Assembly: GCF_900021155.1 (NCBI RefSeq)
Contig: NZ_FCNT01000050.1
Span: 28,651 to 92,650 of the forward strand
Reading direction: 5' to 3'
DNA from: Alistipes sp. CHKCI003
GTDB lineage: Bacteria > Bacteroidota > Bacteroidia > Bacteroidales > Rikenellaceae
DNA length: 64,000 bases
Position numbers and translations under genes: made by a program. The notes beneath the pieces are model-generated. The model made no database searches, was not told the origin of the DNA, and saw only the letters and a list, made by a program, of their open reading frames with translations. Shown here in pieces: positions 55,265-63,902 of this stretch; position 1 is the first letter of the stretch; the number at the start of each line of letters is the position of its first letter.

Positions 55265-55963
55265 ATGAATCAGGGTATTGTGGTCGACCTCGATCGCTCT
55301 TTTTACCTTCTCATGGGCTGCGGCTCAAAACCCGTCAGGGGCGGAGTGTACGGAGCTCGATTCGTTGCTTCGTGCGGTACATGCGGCGGATCGGGAAATC
55401 CGCGAGGAGGTCATGCGTTTGTACGTCCGGCAGCCTGTTGCCACGGACTCGCTGTCGCTGGCACTCGTCCGCCAGCGACAGGGCGACAGCGTGAATCGAC
55501 GGTTCGTTTTCGGAATGCTCGGTGCGTGCGGAGGGCCGGCCGGATTTCCGAGGAGGCGAACGGAGCAATCCGGCTGGTGATTCAGCAATGCTTCGCCGGT
55601 GGATATTGAACGCTATCTGCCGATGGTCGAAAAGGCTGCGGCGAAAGGTACGATCGAAATGGCGGATGATGCATCGGCGTTCGATCGCATGCGGATGCAT
55701 GACAAATTGCCGCAGCACTACGGCTCGCAGACGTTTGCAGCGGATCCGAATGGGAGGGGGGGGCCTTGCGGCTCTGGCCGGTCGAAGATGCGGCACGGCG
55801 CGGTTCGCTGCGTGCGGCGGCCGGGTTGACGCCGATCGCGGAATATCTGGAGGCGGTAGAGGCGGCATGCGGACGACCGGTGCTTTGGGACCGGACGAAA
55901 ACGGCGGCTGAGACGGCCGAAACGCGCGGTTGGCAAGCCTCGATGCAAGAGGATTTTCCGTGA
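55265..55963 (+). pseudogene. DUF6624-like protein gene broken by several frameshifts
   Basis: Pieces in alternating frames line up into one plausible 220-230-residue protein. First a signal-peptide-like start (IALFTFSWAAAQ) and ELDSLLRAVHAADREIREEV ... RQRQGDSVNRRFVFGML (frame of 55278); then AGRISEEANGAIRLVIQQ (frame of 55265); then VDIERYLPMVEKAAAKGTIE and HDKLPQHYGSQTFAADPNG (frame of 55599); then LRLWPVEDAARRGSLRAAAG and LTPIAEYLEAVEAACGRPVL (frame of 55766). The order of blocks matches the DUF6624 family of Bacteroidota as I know it. Shifts fall near 55530, 55583 and at the G8 tract 55756-55763, with possibly one in the signal peptide. Sequencing error cannot be excluded for single sites, but three or four make real decay likelier. 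Confidence 0.75.
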
Positions 55964-56635
55964 AGGCGATGACTGCTTTTGGGAGGGGCGGTGTATTGCG
56001 AATATTCGGCGGAATGAGCCGTGAGGCGGATTCGGTCGGGACAAGGGGCATCCGGGACGGTGAAGATGCCGGAAGGTTCGGGGTCAGTCGTTTTGCTGCG
56101 GTCGTGCCGATAAACGTTCGTTCGAGAAAACGTGCGGGTGTCCGTCTCCTTATGGCTTTTCATTCATGGCGGCCCGGACGGCAAGGGTGCTTTTTCGCCT
56201 CGATGGACTTTTCATTTCTCGTTTCGAGGTCCGAAAGGCACGGTTCTGCGGTTGGAAATGGCCGCGGTGTTTTTCCTGCGGGGACAAGGAGGAGGAACGA
56301 GGAATTTTATCTTTGTCGAGGCGCCTGTTCTGCGATTCGCTCCGATCCGGCCGTTGAGCCGTGTGCTGCGGATGAAGCGGTGCGGTGTTGCGAAGGGGTT
56401 TTCGGGGCGACGAATGACGGAAGCGCGGTTCGGATGAGGACGACCGGCAATCGGATGCTTCTTTTCACTCAGGGGATTTCGGCGGACGATGACGGAATTG
56501 CGAATCCCGGGGCTGACGGAATTTTCCGGTCGGTGGAATCGGGGCCGTGGATCGAATGAGGCTGTACGGCGATGTGTGTCCTCTTGGAGAATTGCACGTT
56601 CGGGAAAAGTTATTTCGGGATGGAGGCGGGAACGA
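55964..56635. other. Intergenic region, nothing firmly recognised
   Basis: About 670 bp between the pseudogene and the tpiA terminator. Open frames on both strands (for example plus 55930-56559) look like low-quality GC-biased frames. It may hold decayed remnants but I cannot assign any. Confidence 0.4.
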
Positions 56636-56668
56636 AAGAGGCTGTCTAAACGTATCAGACAGCCTCTT
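56636..56668 (-). terminator. Hairpin terminator downstream of tpiA
   Basis: 12-bp perfect stem (56636-56647 with 56657-56668) with the GGCTGTCT/AGACAGCC core shared with two other terminators. It lies about 150 bp past the tpiA stop; on the minus strand it is followed by a short TTTCGTT, so it may be only moderately efficient or act in both directions. Confidence 0.65.
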
Positions 56669-56815
56669 GTCGGTCGCATGCGGGGCGGGTGAAATCCCAG
56701 CCGGAACCGAATCGGCCCCGAATAGCGGACGAACCGCCTGTGCTTCTCCGTCCGAAACGAAATTGCGACCTCCGGTCCGGACGAATCTTCGGTCGGTCTC
56801 TCGTGCGGAAATCGT

Positions 56816-57577
56816 TTATTTGCCGAATCCGTTGCTTCCGATGGCGAGGAAATCCTCCGCCTTGAGCGCCGCGCCGCCGATCAGACCGCCGTCCACGTCC
56901 TCTTTGGCGAAGAGTTCCGCGGCGTTCGAGGGTTTGCACGAACCGCCGTACAGGATGGCTGTTTCGGCCGCTGCCGCACCGAATTTCTCGGACAGCACCT
57001 TGCGGATGTACGCATGTATCTCCTGTGCCTGCTCGGCTGTGGCGGTTTTGCCGGTGCCGATGGCCCAGACAGGTTCGTAGGCGATTATCAGCCGGGCGAA
57101 CTGTGCGGGCGTGAGGTTGAATACGACCTCTTCGATCTGCGCCTTCACCACGTCGAAGTGTTTGCCCGCTTCGCGCTCTTCGAGGTTCTCGCCCACGCAG
57201 TAGATCGGCACGAGGTCGTGGGCATAGGCCTGTTCCATCTTCCGGTTGAGCGTCGCGGAGGTTTCGCCGTAGTATTGCCGGCGCTCCGAGTGGCCGAGGA
57301 TGACGTACCTGCAGCCGAGCGCGGCGATCATCGCGGCCGATACCTCGCCCGTGTAGGCGCCCTTCTCCTCGGCCGCACAGTTCTGCGCACCGAGTGCGAT
57401 CCCGGTGCCCGCGAGGACCTTCGCCACTTCCGATAGATGCGTATAGGGCGGACACACGATGAAGTGCACGCATTCGCAAACCGAACCTTTGCCTGCGACG
57501 ATGTTTTTTGCCAGTTCGACACCTTCGGCCGGAAGCGTGTTCATTTTCCAGTTGCCTGCAACGATTTTACTTCTCAT
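56816..57577 (-). CDS. tpiA: Triosephosphate isomerase
   Basis: Interconverts dihydroxyacetone phosphate and glyceraldehyde 3-phosphate in glycolysis. The 253-residue TIM barrel has Lys11 in AGNWKMN, catalytic His96 in [10 protein letters not shown], and Glu168 in [13 protein letters not shown], with phosphate loops [11 protein letters not shown] and [11 protein letters not shown] purine-rich ribosome site (AAGGAGAAGG) precedes the ATG. Probably co-transcribed with lysS and the phosphoesterase upstream; a C8 tract lies 51 bp before the start. Confidence 0.97.
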   Translation of the reverse strand: MRSKIVAGNWKMNTLPAEGVELAKNIVAGKGSVCECVHFIVCPPYTHLSEVAKVLAGTGIALGAQNCAAEEKGAYTGEVSAAMIAALGCRYVILGHSERRQYYGETSATLNRKMEQAYAHDLVPIYCVGENLEEREAGKHFDVVKAQIEEVVFNLTPAQFARLIIAYEPVWAIGTGKTATAEQAQEIHAYIRKVLSEKFGAAAAETAILYGGSCKPSNAAELFAKEDVDGGLIGGAALKAEDFLAIGSNGFGK

Positions 57578-57627
57578 TTTCCTTCTCCTTTATTGCTTGT
57601 TGGTTAAACATTCCGTTGTGCTGCGGC

Positions 57628-57635
57628 CCCCCCCC
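57628..57635. repeat. C8 homopolymer tract
   Basis: Eight consecutive C between the metallophosphoesterase and tpiA, 51 bp before the tpiA start. Confidence 0.8.
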
Positions 57636-57783
57636 TTCCCGGCCCCCGCCTGTCGCGGAGCCGCGGTCTCCTGTCCGTCGCCTTGCCTCGCCTCTTTCGG
57701 CGGCGGTCTGTCCACTCTGCTATGGCGGCGTGGGCGGTTTGCCGTCTGGTTCGTCTGGTTCGTCTGGTCCCGGCTCTCGACCT

Positions 57784-58815
57784 CTATTGCCTCGGGAAGA
57801 CGGTTCTGCGCATTTCGCGGCCGTTGGCCAGCCGCTCCCATGTGGCGAATCCCGTCCGGTCCTGACGCAACTCGATCATGCGTGCGCCGCTCAGCAGTTC
57901 TTGATATTCGGCGAATCCGCCGCTGTAACGGCCGTATCCGAGTGCGATGCCCTCTTTCAGAGCGACGTAGTTGTTGGCGTGGTCGTGTCCGGCGAATACG
58001 CCTGCGACGTCGCCGCGCCGCACCATCGCCTCGAACATACCGCGGTTGTCGCGCCCGGGCGATTCCTTTTCGAGCCGGAAACCCACGGCCTGCGGATCGC
58101 CGTCGAACGCCTCGCGGTATTCCGGCAGCGGAATGTGCAGGAATACGAGCGCATTGACTTTGCGGCCGCAGCGGGCCTCCAGCGCTTCGCTCTGCCGCAC
58201 GTACCACGCCACCTGCTCCGCTTCGAGGCCGGCATAGGAGTGGTCGTCCGCATTGTAGTCGTTCGAATCCATCACATAGAGCGCCGCGGCGCACGATCCG
58301 TCCGTCGCCGCGAGGGGAATGACGAAATCGCCCTGCCGTTCGCCGGCAGGGTTGTAGCGCGCATTGACGCAGCCGGGCAGCGTGCGCACGATGTCGTACA
58401 CCTCGGCTCGGGTGAGCCCCTGTTCGGCGTCGTGGTTGCCGAGCGTAACGGCATAGGGTACGCCCTGTTTATGCAGAAATCCGCCGATGCGGCGGAGCAG
58501 CTTCTCCGCATTGCGCGCATAGATCACATCGCCCGTAAGGACGATGAGGTCCGGTTTTTCACGTTCGATCAGCTCCGCGACCATCGGCAGCACATGCCCC
58601 GACTGCCGTTCGCTCTCCGTGTAGTGCAGGTCGGTGAGCTGCATGATGCGAAAGCGCCCGTCGCTCCGGAAACGAAGTTCCGGTACCGGTTGGCCGGCAG
58701 TCTGCGCGGCATTGCGCCGCGCCGCACCCTTCGGGCCGGGATCGCCGGGCGCGGTCTGGGCCGATCCCGACAGGGCGACGACGAGAGCCGCCCATATTCC
58801 GATGATTCTTTTCAT
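57784..58815 (-). CDS. Exported calcineurin-like metallophosphoesterase
   Basis: 343-residue protein with a signal peptide (MKRIIGIWAALVVALSGSAQ), so periplasmic or outer. The dinuclear metal site is complete: DLH in RIMQLTDLHYTES, GD in LIVLTGDVIYAR, GNHD in AVTLGNHDAEQG, a His in VFLHIPLPEY and GHDH in GVFAGHDHANNYV. The order fits purple acid phosphatase/Dcr2-like phosphodiesterases. Substrate unknown. It starts 45 bp after lysS on the same strand. Confidence 0.9.
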   Translation of the reverse strand: MKRIIGIWAALVVALSGSAQTAPGDPGPKGAARRNAAQTAGQPVPELRFRSDGRFRIMQLTDLHYTESERQSGHVLPMVAELIEREKPDLIVLTGDVIYARNAEKLLRRIGGFLHKQGVPYAVTLGNHDAEQGLTRAEVYDIVRTLPGCVNARYNPAGERQGDFVIPLAATDGSCAAALYVMDSNDYNADDHSYAGLEAEQVAWYVRQSEALEARCGRKVNALVFLHIPLPEYREAFDGDPQAVGFRLEKESPGRDNRGMFEAMVRRGDVAGVFAGHDHANNYVALKEGIALGYGRYSGGFAEYQELLSGARMIELRQDRTGFATWERLANGREMRRTVFPRQ

Positions 58816-58860
58816 CTCTCTCCGGTTCTTTCGTTCGCTGTGCCGCGGCGGTCGGCCGCC

Positions 58861-60582
58861 CTATGCCTCGCACCAGCGTTTCACCTCCTCGATTGATGGG
58901 GCCTTGAGGCCGAGTTTGTTTTTCTTGTTGAAGCCGCACAGGTCGTTGAAGAATTTGCCGGCGGACAGTTTTTTGAGCGATTCGACGGTCGGATAGCCCA
59001 TTTTCTGAATCACGGGCACCCACTCTTCGGGTACGCCGATTTCGGTGTACTTCTCCGCGGGGTCGCTCGCGGTCTTCTTTTCGGGCCGCATCTGCGGGAA
59101 GAAGAGCACGTCCTGAATCGACGGCTGCCCCGTCATGAACATCGTCAGACGGTCGATGCCCATGCCCATGCCCGAGCAGGAGGGCATGCCGTATTCGAGC
59201 GCCCGCACGAAGTCCATGTCGATGAACATGGCCTCGTCGTCGCCCTTCTCCGAGAGCCGCAGCTGCTCCTGAAAACGCTCCAGCTGGTCGATCGGGTCGT
59301 TCAGCTCCGAGTAGGCGTTGCAGAGCTCCTTGCCGTTGACGAAGAGCTCGAAACGCTCCGTGAGACCGGGATCGTTCCGGTGGCGTTTGCTCAGAGGCGA
59401 CATTTCGATCGGATAGTCCATCATGAAGGTGGGCTGCACGAGATCGGCCTCGCAGTACTGGCTGAAAATGGCGTCGATGAGCTTGCCTTTGCCCATCGTC
59501 GCGTCCGTCTCGACCCCGAGCCGGCGGCACGCTTCGCGCAGCTGCTCCTCGCTCTGGCCCGTGATGTCGTAGCCCGTCTTTTCGCGGATGGCGTCGGTCA
59601 TCGTCAGACGCCGGAAGGGGGCCTTGAACGAGATCGGCTTGCCGTCGATCACCGCCTCCGTGGTGCCGTTGACGGCCAGCGCCACCCGTTCGAGCATCTG
59701 CTCGGTGAACTCCATCATCCAGAGGTAGTCCTTGTAGGCCACGTAGATCTCCATCACCGTGAACTCGGGGTTGTGCGTGCGGTCCATGCCCTCGTTGCGG
59801 AAGTTCTTGCCGAATTCGTATACGCCGTCGAACCCGCCCACGATCAGCTTCTTGAGGTAGAGCTCGCTGGCGATGCGCAGGTATTGGTCCATGTCGAGCG
59901 CATTGTGGTGCGTGATGAAGGGCCGGGCGGCCGCACCGCCCGGAATGGGTTGCAGGATCGGGGTCTCCACCTCGACGTAGCCCCGCTCGTTGAAGAAGTC
60001 GCGCATGGTCTGGATGATGCGGGCGCGCTTGACGAAGACGTCGCGCACCTGCGGATTGACCGCGAGGTCCACGTAGCGCTGCCGGTAGCGCACTTCGGGA
60101 TCGGTCAGGGCGTCGAACGTCCGGCCGTCCTTCTCCTTCACGACGGGAAGCGGCCGCACCGACTTCGAGATGAGGGTGAGCCGGCGGCAGTGCACCGACA
60201 GTTCGCCCGTCTTGGTGATGAAGGCGGACCCTTCGACCCCCACGAAGTCGCCGATGTCGAGCAGTTTCTTGAAGACGGTGTTGTAGAACGTCGGATCGCC
60301 CTCGGGGCAGATGTCGTCGCGGCGGATGTAGACCTGTATGCGCCCCGTGTGGTCCTGCAGTTCGAAGAAGGAGGCGCTGCCCATGATGCGGCGCGTCATG
60401 ATGCGGCCCGCGATGCGCACCTGCCGGAAGTTGCCTTTCGCTTCGTCGTAGTGCTCCGTAATTTCGCGTGCGGTGGCGTTCACGTCGTACATTGCGGCGG
60501 GGTAGGGATTGATTCCCAGCTCGCGCAGCGCGGCGAGGGACTGGCGTCTCAATTGTTCCTGTTCGCTGAGTTCGATAGCCAT
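58861..60582 (-). CDS. lysS: Lysyl-tRNA synthetase, class II, with C-terminal extension
   Basis: Charges tRNA-Lys. From ATG 60582 ([19 protein letters not shown]) the protein has 573 residues: an OB-fold anticodon domain ([20 protein letters not shown]), motif 2 [20 protein letters not shown] and motif 3 [20 protein letters not shown]. Typical bacterial LysRS is about 500 residues and ends shortly after motif 3; here about 70 more residues follow ([20 protein letters not shown] ... [11 protein letters not shown]). Longer upstream frames include the promoter and are rejected. Confidence 0.96.
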   Translation of the reverse strand: MAIELSEQEQLRRQSLAALRELGINPYPAAMYDVNATAREITEHYDEAKGNFRQVRIAGRIMTRRIMGSASFFELQDHTGRIQVYIRRDDICPEGDPTFYNTVFKKLLDIGDFVGVEGSAFITKTGELSVHCRRLTLISKSVRPLPVVKEKDGRTFDALTDPEVRYRQRYVDLAVNPQVRDVFVKRARIIQTMRDFFNERGYVEVETPILQPIPGGAAARPFITHHNALDMDQYLRIASELYLKKLIVGGFDGVYEFGKNFRNEGMDRTHNPEFTVMEIYVAYKDYLWMMEFTEQMLERVALAVNGTTEAVIDGKPISFKAPFRRLTMTDAIREKTGYDITGQSEEQLREACRRLGVETDATMGKGKLIDAIFSQYCEADLVQPTFMMDYPIEMSPLSKRHRNDPGLTERFELFVNGKELCNAYSELNDPIDQLERFQEQLRLSEKGDDEAMFIDMDFVRALEYGMPSCSGMGMGIDRLTMFMTGQPSIQDVLFFPQMRPEKKTASDPAEKYTEIGVPEEWVPVIQKMGYPTVESLKKLSAGKFFNDLCGFNKKNKLGLKAPSIEEVKRWCEA

Positions 60583-60617
60583 TGTATGTCGTTTTTCGTT
60601 CTGTTTCGCGTTTCGCG

Positions 60618-60648
60618 CAAAGGTACGAAAAGCGGCCCGAATATCAAA
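60618..60648 (-). promoter_or_regulatory. Promoter for lysS
   Basis: Minus-strand -7 element TACCTTTG (60618-60625) with TTTG at 60645-60648, spacer 19 bp; -7 element 35 bp before the start codon. Confidence 0.8.
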
Positions 60649-60694
60649 AAATAAGCTCCCTTTTCGGCCGGCGGAGCCGGTCGGAGCGAATGTT

Positions 60695-60727
60695 TTTGCG
60701 AGATTACATAAATAATGCTTATATTTG
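60695..60727 (+). promoter_or_regulatory. Promoter for the lipoprotein nuclease
   Basis: -33 TTTG (60695-60698) and -7 TATATTTG (60720-60727), spacer 21 bp, 24 bp before ATG 60752. Divergent from the lysS promoter. Confidence 0.8.
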
Positions 60728-60751
60728 AAGCCCGGCGAAAGAAATGGGCCT

Positions 60752-61903
60752 ATGAATAAAAAAATTCTGTCGTCGATCTCCTGCACGTTGCGTTGGAGAT
60801 CGCTGTTGCTGACCGTCGCGCTGTTGGCGGCGGCATGCTCCTCCGAATCGGAGAAGGAGCCTTATCTGCGGGTTTACCCCACGTCGCTGATCTACGATCC
60901 TGCGAATCCCGATACGAATGTCGTGTCCGTCGAGTCGAACGACGTGTGGCGGATCGCGTCGGGCGATCCGGCCCCGCAGACCGACCGTCGGATCGGCAGC
61001 GGCGACGGGTTGATCCTTCTGACCGACGCTCCCGTGGGGCGGAGCAGTTTTACCGTCTCTTCCAGCTCGGCCGAATACACCGTTGCCGTAACGCGCTTCG
61101 GCGGCGGCGATCCCACGCCCGATCCCACGCCTGATCCCGATCCGGACCCCGACCCGGGGACGGCTCTTTTCGGGAAGTCTTGGGCCGAGATGCCCGCGGA
61201 ACTCGTGAAGAAGGGCGATTATTACTATACCTACCACATGCGTCCCGATGCCGCGTCGATCCGCAACTATACGGTCTGTTACAGCCGCGAGCGGATGAGC
61301 CCCGTCTGGGTAGCCGCGCCGATGCACTCCAGCTACAAGGGCAGCGCCAAGCGCACCGACGCCTATGCGCAGGATCCTACGCTCGGGTTCACGCAGGCCG
61401 GCAAGTGGAGCGGCTATACGCGCGGCCACATGCTGGGGTCGAGCGATCGCACGGTCAGCCGCGAGACCAACAAACAGGTTTTTTACTATTCGAACATCGC
61501 ACCGCAGATGCAGAACGGCTTCAATACGGGCGGCGGCGCTTGGAACAACCTCGAGGATTTCACCGACGGACAGTGGTGCGCCGACACGCTCTATCAGGTG
61601 GTCGGCTGCTATTGGGCGGACGAGAACACGAAAGTCGGCAGTACGGTGATTCCCACGCATTATTATAAGGTGCTGCTTCGCACCAAGAAGGGCAATACGC
61701 ACAAGTCGGTGGCCGAGTGTACGGCCGACGAGCTGAAATGCGCAGTGTTCATGCTGGAGCACAAGAGCCAGAAGGGGCTCAGGCCGAACGCTTCGATGAT
61801 GATGTCGGTGAGCGAACTGGAGCGCATGACGGGCTTCACCTTTTTCCCGAATGTGCCCCATGCGCCGAAAGATACGTACGATCCTGCGGACTGGGGGCTG
61901 TGA
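60752..61903 (+). CDS. DNA/RNA non-specific endonuclease lipoprotein (NUC type)
   Basis: 383-residue protein from ATG 60752; the promoter rules out an earlier start. The signal peptide ends in a lipobox with Cys29 (LLAAACSSE). A Bacteroidota-type beta domain ([20 protein letters not shown], [17 protein letters not shown]) comes next, then an Asp-Pro linker ([17 protein letters not shown]) and the beta-beta-alpha-metal nuclease domain with [19 protein letters not shown], the DRGH-like motif with the catalytic His, and the metal Asn in [14 protein letters not shown]. It is probably surface-exposed and may degrade external nucleic acid. Confidence 0.9.
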   Translation: MNKKILSSISCTLRWRSLLLTVALLAAACSSESEKEPYLRVYPTSLIYDPANPDTNVVSVESNDVWRIASGDPAPQTDRRIGSGDGLILLTDAPVGRSSFTVSSSSAEYTVAVTRFGGGDPTPDPTPDPDPDPDPGTALFGKSWAEMPAELVKKGDYYYTYHMRPDAASIRNYTVCYSRERMSPVWVAAPMHSSYKGSAKRTDAYAQDPTLGFTQAGKWSGYTRGHMLGSSDRTVSRETNKQVFYYSNIAPQMQNGFNTGGGAWNNLEDFTDGQWCADTLYQVVGCYWADENTKVGSTVIPTHYYKVLLRTKKGNTHKSVAECTADELKCAVFMLEHKSQKGLRPNASMMMSVSELERMTGFTFFPNVPHAPKDTYDPADWGL

Positions 61904-61943
61904 TTTCGCCGGCGGGCGGGACTTGCAAGGGCGCAGTACATTC

Positions 61944-62126
61944 CTGATTTCGGGTATCCCAATGCCTCCTGAAAGGACTTGTACTTGCGTCCCTTGCTTT
62001 TTTATGCCTATAATTCGGATAGGATTTTCGGGGCGCACCTATTTCCGAATTTACCGATCGACCGCTCCATGTCGCAGCCCGCATCATCTGTTTCCGCACA
62101 TCCGGTTTTACGGACCTTGCCCTGCC
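61944..62126. repeat. Left copy of a ~180-bp direct repeat flanking the XRE array
   Basis: Matches 63554-63732. From 62001 to 62126 the copies align without gaps, with about nine substitutions; before that a 4-base indel separates a shared CTGATT(T/A)CGGGTATCCCAAT segment. It includes the hairpin-like CCTAT...ATAGG. On the minus strand it reads as the end of an open frame (ETDDAGCDMERSIGKFGN). Confidence 0.9.
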
Positions 62127-62150
62127 GATTGCGGTCTCGGCGGGATCGCG

Positions 62151-62417
62151 CTATTTTTTCGGGGGATGGTTCAGCGGCGCGAAAAACTCGCCGAGCGTGA
62201 TTTCATAGAACCTGCATAACCTCGATATAGAAAGAACGGAGGGGGTATCTCGGCCGTTTTCAATGTGAGAAACATCTACACCGGTATTTTCGATTACGAA
62301 CTCTTGGGAGTGATGATTGTTGTTCCGCAACTCTTTGATGCGTTTAATCATCATTTCAGACAGTAATGCATCTGTGTATTTTGTCTTATTTTGTTTCACG
62401 TTCGCAAAAACAGACAC
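62151..62417 (-). CDS. Small XRE/HTH_3 regulator, array copy 1
   Basis: 88-residue one-domain helix-turn-helix protein. From a GTG at 62417 it begins MSVFANVKQNK; ATG 62354 or 62351 (MMIKRIKEL) would keep the whole domain. The domain reads IKRIKELRNNNHHSQEFVIE, DVSHIENGRDTPSVLSISRL and ends LGEFFAPLNHPPKK. It shares the last block with copy 4. Sequence is AT-rich compared with the rest of the window, suggesting acquisition. Targets unknown. Confidence 0.82.
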   Translation of the reverse strand: MSVFANVKQNKTKYTDALLSEMMIKRIKELRNNNHHSQEFVIENTGVDVSHIENGRDTPSVLSISRLCRFYEITLGEFFAPLNHPPKK

Positions 62418-62458
62418 TTTATATTTACATGGTAAAAGATTTCGTCGTTTTCATACGG

Positions 62459-62689
62459 CTATTTTTTCGGATAGGTCATACCGGAGAAGAACTCGTCGAG
62501 AGACAGATCGTAAAATTTACAGAATGTAGCGATGGATTCCAACGAAGGAAATTTCCTTTTACTTTCGTACTCCCATATTTTTAGCCGAGTATTGTTGGTT
62601 AAATACTCTTGTGTGTGGTTGTGTGCCTCCCGAATCTGGCACATACGTCGGGCAACCATCTCTCTTAGTTTTTCGTCTTTGGATCGCAA
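62459..62689 (-). CDS. Small XRE/HTH_3 regulator, array copy 2
   Basis: 76-residue paralogue: MRSKDEKLREMVARRMCQIR, EAHNHTQEYLTNNT, WEYESKRKFPSLESIATFC and the end LDEFFSGMTYPKK, a tail shared with copy 3. The protein is little more than one HTH domain. Same strand as its neighbours, 41 bp upstream of copy 1, with a repeated TATTTTTTCGG around the stop. Confidence 0.82.
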   Translation of the reverse strand: MRSKDEKLREMVARRMCQIREAHNHTQEYLTNNTRLKIWEYESKRKFPSLESIATFCKFYDLSLDEFFSGMTYPKK

Positions 62690-62727
62690 GTCGTTCGAAT
62701 TATTTTATCGGGTGAGGCGTGAACGTA

Positions 62728-62958
62728 CTATTTTTTCGGATAGATTATACCGGAGAAAAACTCTTCAAGAGAGATATGATATAACTTGCAGAATTTAGCG
62801 ATCGAAGCCAATGTCGGGAATTTTGTTTTTCGTTCGTAATCGGAAATACCCAATCCGGTTTCGTGCAAGACATACTCTTTGGTATGGTTATGCCGTTCCC
62901 GAATTTCGCGTAACCGGTTGGCTATTAAATCGACTAATATGGGGTCTGTCTGCTGCAC
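62728..62958 (-). CDS. Small XRE/HTH_3 regulator, array copy 3
   Basis: 76-residue paralogue: MQQTDPILVDLIANRLREIR, ERHNHTKEYVLHETGLGISD, YERKTKFPTLASIAKFCKLY and the end LEEFFSGIIYPKK. Closest to copy 2 in length and tail. Gap of 38 bp to copy 2. AT-rich. Confidence 0.82.
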   Translation of the reverse strand: MQQTDPILVDLIANRLREIRERHNHTKEYVLHETGLGISDYERKTKFPTLASIAKFCKLYHISLEEFFSGIIYPKK

Positions 62959-63015
62959 TGTCAGACTGTTTTATAAGGTAAAGGCGTTCCGTCTCTGCGT
63001 TGGGGCTTTATGCGG

Positions 63016-63264
63016 CTATTTTTTCGGCGGGTAATTTAGGGGAGCGAAAAATTCACCAAGAGTGATGTTGTAAAATTCGCAAATCTTAAATAATGACATC
63101 AACGTTGGAATTTTTGTCCCGGCTTCATAGCTATTGATGCTCAAATGCACCTTCTCGATAAGATATTCCTGTGTATGGTTATGCTCGTTGCGCAACTCTT
63201 TTATTCGTTGCGCAACCCGCTCAACGAATTTGGAATTTACATAATATCGAGAAGATTTAACCAT
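63016..63264 (-). CDS. Small XRE/HTH_3 regulator, array copy 4
   Basis: 82-residue paralogue and first of the row: MVKSSRYYVNSKFVERVAQR, IKELRNEHNHTQEYLIEKV, SINSYEAGTKIPTLMSLFKI and the end LGEFFAPLNYPPKK, a tail like copy 1. Upstream sequence is strongly AT-rich, but no perfect TAnnTTTG is seen on the minus strand. A shared promoter for all four is plausible since gaps are only 38-57 bp. Confidence 0.82.
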   Translation of the reverse strand: MVKSSRYYVNSKFVERVAQRIKELRNEHNHTQEYLIEKVHLSINSYEAGTKIPTLMSLFKICEFYNITLGEFFAPLNYPPKK

Positions 63265-63333
63265 GAATGCAAAAAAATAAGCAAATCTTAATTTTTATAC
63301 ATACTCGCGAATACTTATTGACGGGATTTTTCC

Positions 63334-63341
63334 TATATTTG
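63334..63341 (+). promoter_or_regulatory. Promoter-like -7 element (TATATTTG), no gene directly downstream
   Basis: Plus-strand TAnnTTTG, pointing into the structured repeat element and divergent from the XRE array. A second one (TAACTTTG) follows at 63374-63381. They could drive an untranslated RNA. Confidence 0.45.
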
Positions 63342-63373
63342 CGCACAGACTTTAACGGATGCAGAAATTATGC

Positions 63374-63553
63374 TAACTTTGCAGATAGATAGTTCGGCAT
63401 AGCCGACGGACATAACACATAAAGGGTAAACAACTCTTTATACCTACCGTAAAATTGGGAACTTTGCAGTAATCGGGTATATAAGTTGTCAGTCCTTGTT
63501 ATGTCCTGCTCGCTGCGTGCGAGCGGGGCAAAACAGGGGCGCAGGACAATCAA
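63374..63553 (+). other. Structured element with hairpins and inverted repeats (possible RNA or recombination site)
   Basis: Starts with TAACTTTG (63374-63381), then a hairpin GTCGGC-type stem at 63392-63407. CTACCGTAAAATTGGGA (63444-63460) is nearly inverted at 63567-63584, about 107 bp apart. Between them TGTCCT/AGGACA (63502-63507, 63543-63548) encloses a GCTCGC/GCGAGC hairpin (63508-63524). No convincing protein; the minus-strand frame here looks derived from the repeat. Confidence 0.55.
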
Positions 63554-63732
63554 CTGATTACGGGTATCCCAATACCTACGGTAGAAGATTGACACCGCGC
63601 CCTCTTTTTATGCCTATCGTTCGGATAGGATTCTCGGGGCGCGCCTATTTCCGAATTTACCGATCGACCGCTCCATGTCGCAACCCGCATCATCTGTTTC
63701 CGCCTCTCCGGTTTTACGGACCCTGCCCTGCC
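63554..63732. repeat. Right copy of the ~180-bp direct repeat
   Basis: Counterpart of 61944-62126. In this copy the minus-strand frame is intact as the 3' part of a 63-codon open frame (63614-63805, GTG start) ending AGCDMERSIGKFGNRRAPRI. Confidence 0.9.
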
Positions 63733-63805
63733 TCTGCCGGCGGGGTGCGGAGGGCGGCTTCGCGCCCGGTCGTACCGACTTCGCGTCGCTGTGGTTTTTG
63801 TTCAC
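63614..63805 (-). CDS. Possible small protein at the mobile-element edge
   Basis: 63-codon frame starting with GTG at 63805 that overlaps the TGA of an upstream frame (GTGA), a coupling-like arrangement. The protein is basic and polar (NKNHSDAKSVRPGAKPPSAP) and its last 35 residues are repeated in the left direct repeat with some changes. Not recognised; low certainty that it is translated. Confidence 0.35.
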   Translation of the reverse strand: MNKNHSDAKSVRPGAKPPSAPRRQRQGRVRKTGEAETDDAGCDMERSIGKFGNRRAPRILSER

Positions 63806-63902
63806 GCATTCAGTTTCGAGCTGGTCGCCGGCGGTTTCGAGGCGTCGTTCGGCTTCGCAAGATTGTGCTCCTCATCCCGTGTTTTCGAGGGTCTATCCGC
63901 AT

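Noticed and set aside
55930..56559. 209-codon plus-strand frame upstream of the tpiA terminator
   Set aside because: Starts inside the DUF6624 pseudogene in another frame and shows no domain.
61836..62099. Minus-strand frame across the left direct repeat
   Set aside because: It is in a different frame from the coding-like tail shared by both repeat copies and has no start signal.
62151..63264. CRISPR-like array, because of regular spacing of similar units
   Set aside because: Units are 250-300 bp coding paralogues, not short identical repeats with unique spacers.
63368..63595. 75-codon minus-strand frame within the structured element
   Set aside because: It covers the hairpins and inverted repeat and contains a repeat-derived peptide; I treat it as a by-product of the element, though not with certainty.
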